The notes beneath the pieces were generated by a model. It worked only from the letters and a program-made list of their open reading frames with translations. It did no database searches and was not told where the DNA came from. Positions 19,987-21,202 of a DNA stretch of 21,202 bases are shown here, piece by piece. The DNA comes from a virus: the IMG/VR virus record IMGVR_UViG_3300023174_000722, positions 1 to 21,202 of that record; one strand, 5' to 3'. Both the position numbers and the translations under genes were made by a program. The first letter of the stretch is position 1. Each line of letters begins with the position of its first letter.

Positions 19987-20048
19987 GTTTTAGCATTTAG
20001 AGAATATCTATATAAATCAACAACTTACGATAACTTAACATAATAAGT

Positions 20049-20219
20049 ATGCACCTATTCAGTGCTGATATTTCCACAATATAAAATCATGCACCAACTG
20101 GCTACAAGTAAGCACTCACTAACTATCTATATTGGTGCATAGATGTAATCTATTGGTTTACGTTTGTTGATAGTGTTTATTTATTGTGATGTTTTGCAAG
20201 TGTCGTTGGAATGGTGCAT
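20049..20219. repeat. Four GGTGCAT motifs, two in each orientation
   Basis: GGTGCAT lies at 20134-20140 and 20213-20219 on plus, and as ATGCACC at 20049-20055 and 20089-20095. The plus copies share a wider context (GGTGCATaGATGtaATctATT and GGTGCATcGATGacATtcATT). Another copy is at 14594-14600 in the divergent control region. They may be sites of a DNA-binding protein in the origin-like region. The 7-mer also occurs in genes by chance. Confidence 0.4.
20107..20123 (-). repeat. Inverted copy of the 17-bp iteron
   Basis: AGTAAGCACTCACTAAC is the reverse complement of GTTAGTGAGTGCTTACT, one mismatch from the fifth iteron of the nearby cluster. It is the only visible inverted copy close to the cluster. 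Confidence 0.55.
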
Positions 20220-20242
20220 CGATGACATTCATTACCTGACTG

Positions 20243-20362
20243 GTTAGTTAGTACTTACTAGCATCACAAGTTAGTTAGTACTTACTCAGCATAAGTTAGT
20301 TGGTACTCACTTGCCTGGCTGCAGTTAGTTAGTACTTACTTCGATGTTAGTTAGTGCTTACT
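20243..20362 (+). repeat. Five 17-bp direct iterons, origin or packaging-type array
   Basis: Copies start at 20243, 20270, 20295, 20324 and 20346. Three match GTTAGTTAGTACTTACT exactly; the third reads GTTAGTTGGTACTCACT and the fifth GTTAGTTAGTGCTTACT. Start-to-start distances are 27, 25, 29 and 22 bases. The spacing is too irregular and spacers too short for CRISPR. Direct iterons in an intergenic stretch beside the terminase genes suggest binding of a phage replication initiator, regulator or terminase. Single copies occur at 11335, 17981 and 20107. Confidence 0.75.
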
Positions 20363-20369
20363 TATGTAT

Positions 20370-20381
20370 GGGGGGAGGGGG
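20370..20381 (+). other. G-run next to iterons
   Basis: GGGGGGAGGGGG stands out in an AT-rich phage. It directly follows the fifth iteron (8 bases later) and lies 430 bases before the terminase small subunit gene, where packaging start (cos or pac) sites often are. It is a candidate cut or binding site; no cleavage evidence exists here. Confidence 0.4.
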
Positions 20382-20402
20382 TAGGCGTGCTGTGGAATAT
20401 TT

Positions 20403-20777
20403 GTGGGTACATCCCATCCACAAGTAAAGGAAAATCAGAAATCTATACAAGTCACAGAGGATGTGTATAGCAAAGTAGGTAATCAGACTGGGTACGTATG
20501 GACGATAGCCTGTAACCCGTATATACAGGTATATCTCAAGAAGAGAGAGCCTCTCGTTTATCTAAGTTACAACCATGTTTGTCAGACGATGGAAGCCCAA
20601 GCAACGTTGCCCCGTTCGCCTTGTCTGCGGTGTTATCACAACATTAGCAGAGGGTTACTAGAAACTCGCCCAGTTCACTACGTTTATCCTACTTGGTCGG
20701 CTCAACCGCATAGAGGGGTGGGTCATGCCCCCGTTGTCTTTACTATATCAGGGATTACCCTATTGTTTAACAAATAA
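20403..20777 (+). CDS. Doubtful 124-codon frame upstream of terminase
   Basis: An open frame from GTG 20403 to TAA 20777 with no SD. The codon choice (many ATA, CTA and AGA codons) and Tyr/Val/Cys-rich product differ from neighbours. Only the stretch CLRCYHN (a C-x-x-C) and YVYPTWSAQPHRGVGHAP hint at protein character. The region also holds small stem candidates (TTGTGG 20401-20406 with CCACAA 20418-20423; a GGGG/CCCC pair near 20713-20732). It may be non-coding RNA or packaging-region DNA rather than a gene. Its last seven bases overlap the open frame of the terminase small subunit, in a different frame. Confidence 0.25.
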   Translation: MGTSHPQVKENQKSIQVTEDVYSKVGNQTGYVWTIACNPYIQVYLKKREPLVYLSYNHVCQTMEAQATLPRSPCLRCYHNISRGLLETRPVHYVYPTWSAQPHRGVGHAPVVFTISGITLLFNK

Positions 20778-20812
20778 ATCTAGTTCATAATCAGTTCTCC
20801 CTTACCAGTTAT

Positions 20813-21112
20813 GCTGATAAGCCTGAACTCATCACCCTTCCAAAGACTGAGACTGCCCAACTAAAAGAACTCAAGAACCTCCTGATAAATAGCGCAGGTT
20901 CTAGAGTTGTCCACAAAGCAGTAGAGATTGCCCTTAATGACGAACACCCTGCCCAACTAGCCGCTATCAAACTCTGCATGGACAGAATGTTGCCTGTCTC
21001 TATGTTTGAGAAAGAAGGCAAGTCCCGTAGTGCTGTAACCATCAACATTACTGGAATAGGCGAGATTTCACATGGTGAGACTGTTGATGCTGAAGACATT
21101 GAGGCGAAATAA
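20813..21112 (+). CDS. terS: Terminase small subunit, start unresolved
   Basis: The open frame (starting after TAA 20770) encodes a terminase small-subunit-like protein; conserved sequence begins near ADKPELITLPKTETAQLKEL (from 20813) and continues GSRVVHKAVEIALNDEHPAQ, AAIKLCMDRMLPVSMFEK and AVTINITGIG. The helix-turn-helix-type core and the RMLPVS segment fit small subunits that bind packaging-site DNA. No ATG, GTG or TTG exists in frame before residue 1 of this core. An ATG at 20811 is one base out of frame: restoring one G (ATGGCTGATAAG) would give MADKPEL. So a one-base deletion or sequencing error, or a non-standard start, is likely. Its TAA overlaps the next ATG. Confidence 0.75.
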   Translation, partial: ADKPELITLPKTETAQLKELKNLLINSAGSRVVHKAVEIALNDEHPAQLAAIKLCMDRMLPVSMFEKEGKSRSAVTINITGIGEISHGETVDAEDIEAK

Positions 21113-21202
21113 TGAGTGATCTGAACTTTAGCCTACTGCCTTGGCAAGAAGAAGTCTTCAAGGATAAGACTAGGTTCAAGGTAATTGCGGCTGGTCGTAG
21201 GT
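21112..21202 (+). CDS. terL: Terminase large subunit, N-terminal fragment
   Basis: ATG 21112 overlaps the stop of the small subunit (TAATG). The visible 30 residues (MSDLNFSLLPWQEEVFKDKT, then RFKVIAAGRR) match the start of a terminase ATPase: LLPWQxEVF is the adenine-binding Q-type motif and AAGRR begins the Walker A-like loop. The window ends here, so the ATPase and nuclease domains are outside. The enzyme pumps DNA into the prohead and cuts it. The order small-large confirms the direction of the late block, which would continue past the right edge toward the virion genes at the left edge in a circular map. Confidence 0.85.
   Translation, partial: MSDLNFSLLPWQEEVFKDKTRFKVIAAGRR

Noticed and set aside
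20243-20362. CRISPR array
   Set aside because: Repeat-to-repeat distances are 22-29 bases, so spacers are only about 5-12 bases; no cas gene.
20370-20381. G-quadruplex
   Set aside because: Only one long and one short G-tract interrupted by a single A; four separate tracts are not present nearby.
20403-20777. tRNA or group I intron upstream of the terminase
   Set aside because: No cloverleaf with a T-loop sequence and no clear intron core could be found by eye; covariance-model search would decide.
20809-21099. Minus-strand frame opposite the terminase small subunit
   Set aside because: The plus strand gives a recognisable terminase sequence ending in a coupled TAATG; the minus frame is a shadow.
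1-21202. Prophage integrase, repressor or attachment site
   Set aside because: No tyrosine or serine recombinase motif and no host gene are visible; direct repeats found are short and not at the ends.

Overview
This window reads as part of a tailed double-stranded DNA phage (Caudoviricetes), AT-leaning, infecting a Gram-negative-type host. The evidence is a terminase pair at the right edge, virion proteins at the left edge, a holin/M15 endolysin lysis block, and dense blocks of very short overlapping genes with strong Shine-Dalgarno (SD) sites. No ribosomal, tRNA, integrase or clear lysogeny gene is visible. The long Gln/Ala/Gly-rich virion proteins resemble DNA-ejection proteins of short-tailed phages, so a podovirus is plausible but not proven. 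The layout looks like a circularly permuted genome: terminases (right edge) would lead through unseen portal and capsid genes into the virion genes at the left edge. The host cannot be named from this sequence.

Layout. (1) 1-10349, rightward late block: virion proteins, membrane proteins, 3-TM holin, M15 peptidase, GNAT acetyltransferase, an HTH plus metallophosphoesterase protein and an acidic protein. (2) 10340-14561, leftward operon: ssDNA-annealing protein, YqaJ exonuclease, an HNH endonuclease, a small protein with an SSB-like acidic tail, a winged-helix protein and several tiny proteins. (3) 14600-14705, divergent control region. (4) 14705-17848, rightward replication/modification block: DUF1376 replication protein, C5-cytosine methyltransferase, NrdR-like zinc ribbon, RuvC-like resolvase, small DNA-binding candidates. 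(5) 18001-19912, leftward cassette of small genes of mostly unknown function, ending at a UUCG-loop terminator. (6) about 19913-20812, a repeat-rich, mostly non-coding stretch with five iterons, a G-run and short inverted motifs. (7) terminase small and large (partial) subunits.

How the genes may work together: annealing protein plus YqaJ exonuclease form a phage recombination pair, helped by the SSB-like protein and the RuvC-like resolvase for branch removal before packaging. The DUF1376 protein probably feeds host replication. The methyltransferase probably protects phage DNA. Holin, spanin candidate and M15 peptidase open the cell.

Most unusual: the cytosine methyltransferase gene (15940-16707) carries a second, fully open +1 reading frame (15944-16699, 251 residues) with a protein-like sequence. 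It starts 4 bases after the methyltransferase start and abuts another overlapping gene pair. Other points worth checking: a 17-bp motif (consensus GTTAGTTAGTACTTACT) clustered next to the terminase and repeated upstream of a winged-helix gene and at the terminator; a 24-bp tandem duplication of a ribosome-binding site plus start codon; a probable ATT start codon; and a terminase small subunit with no usable start in frame.
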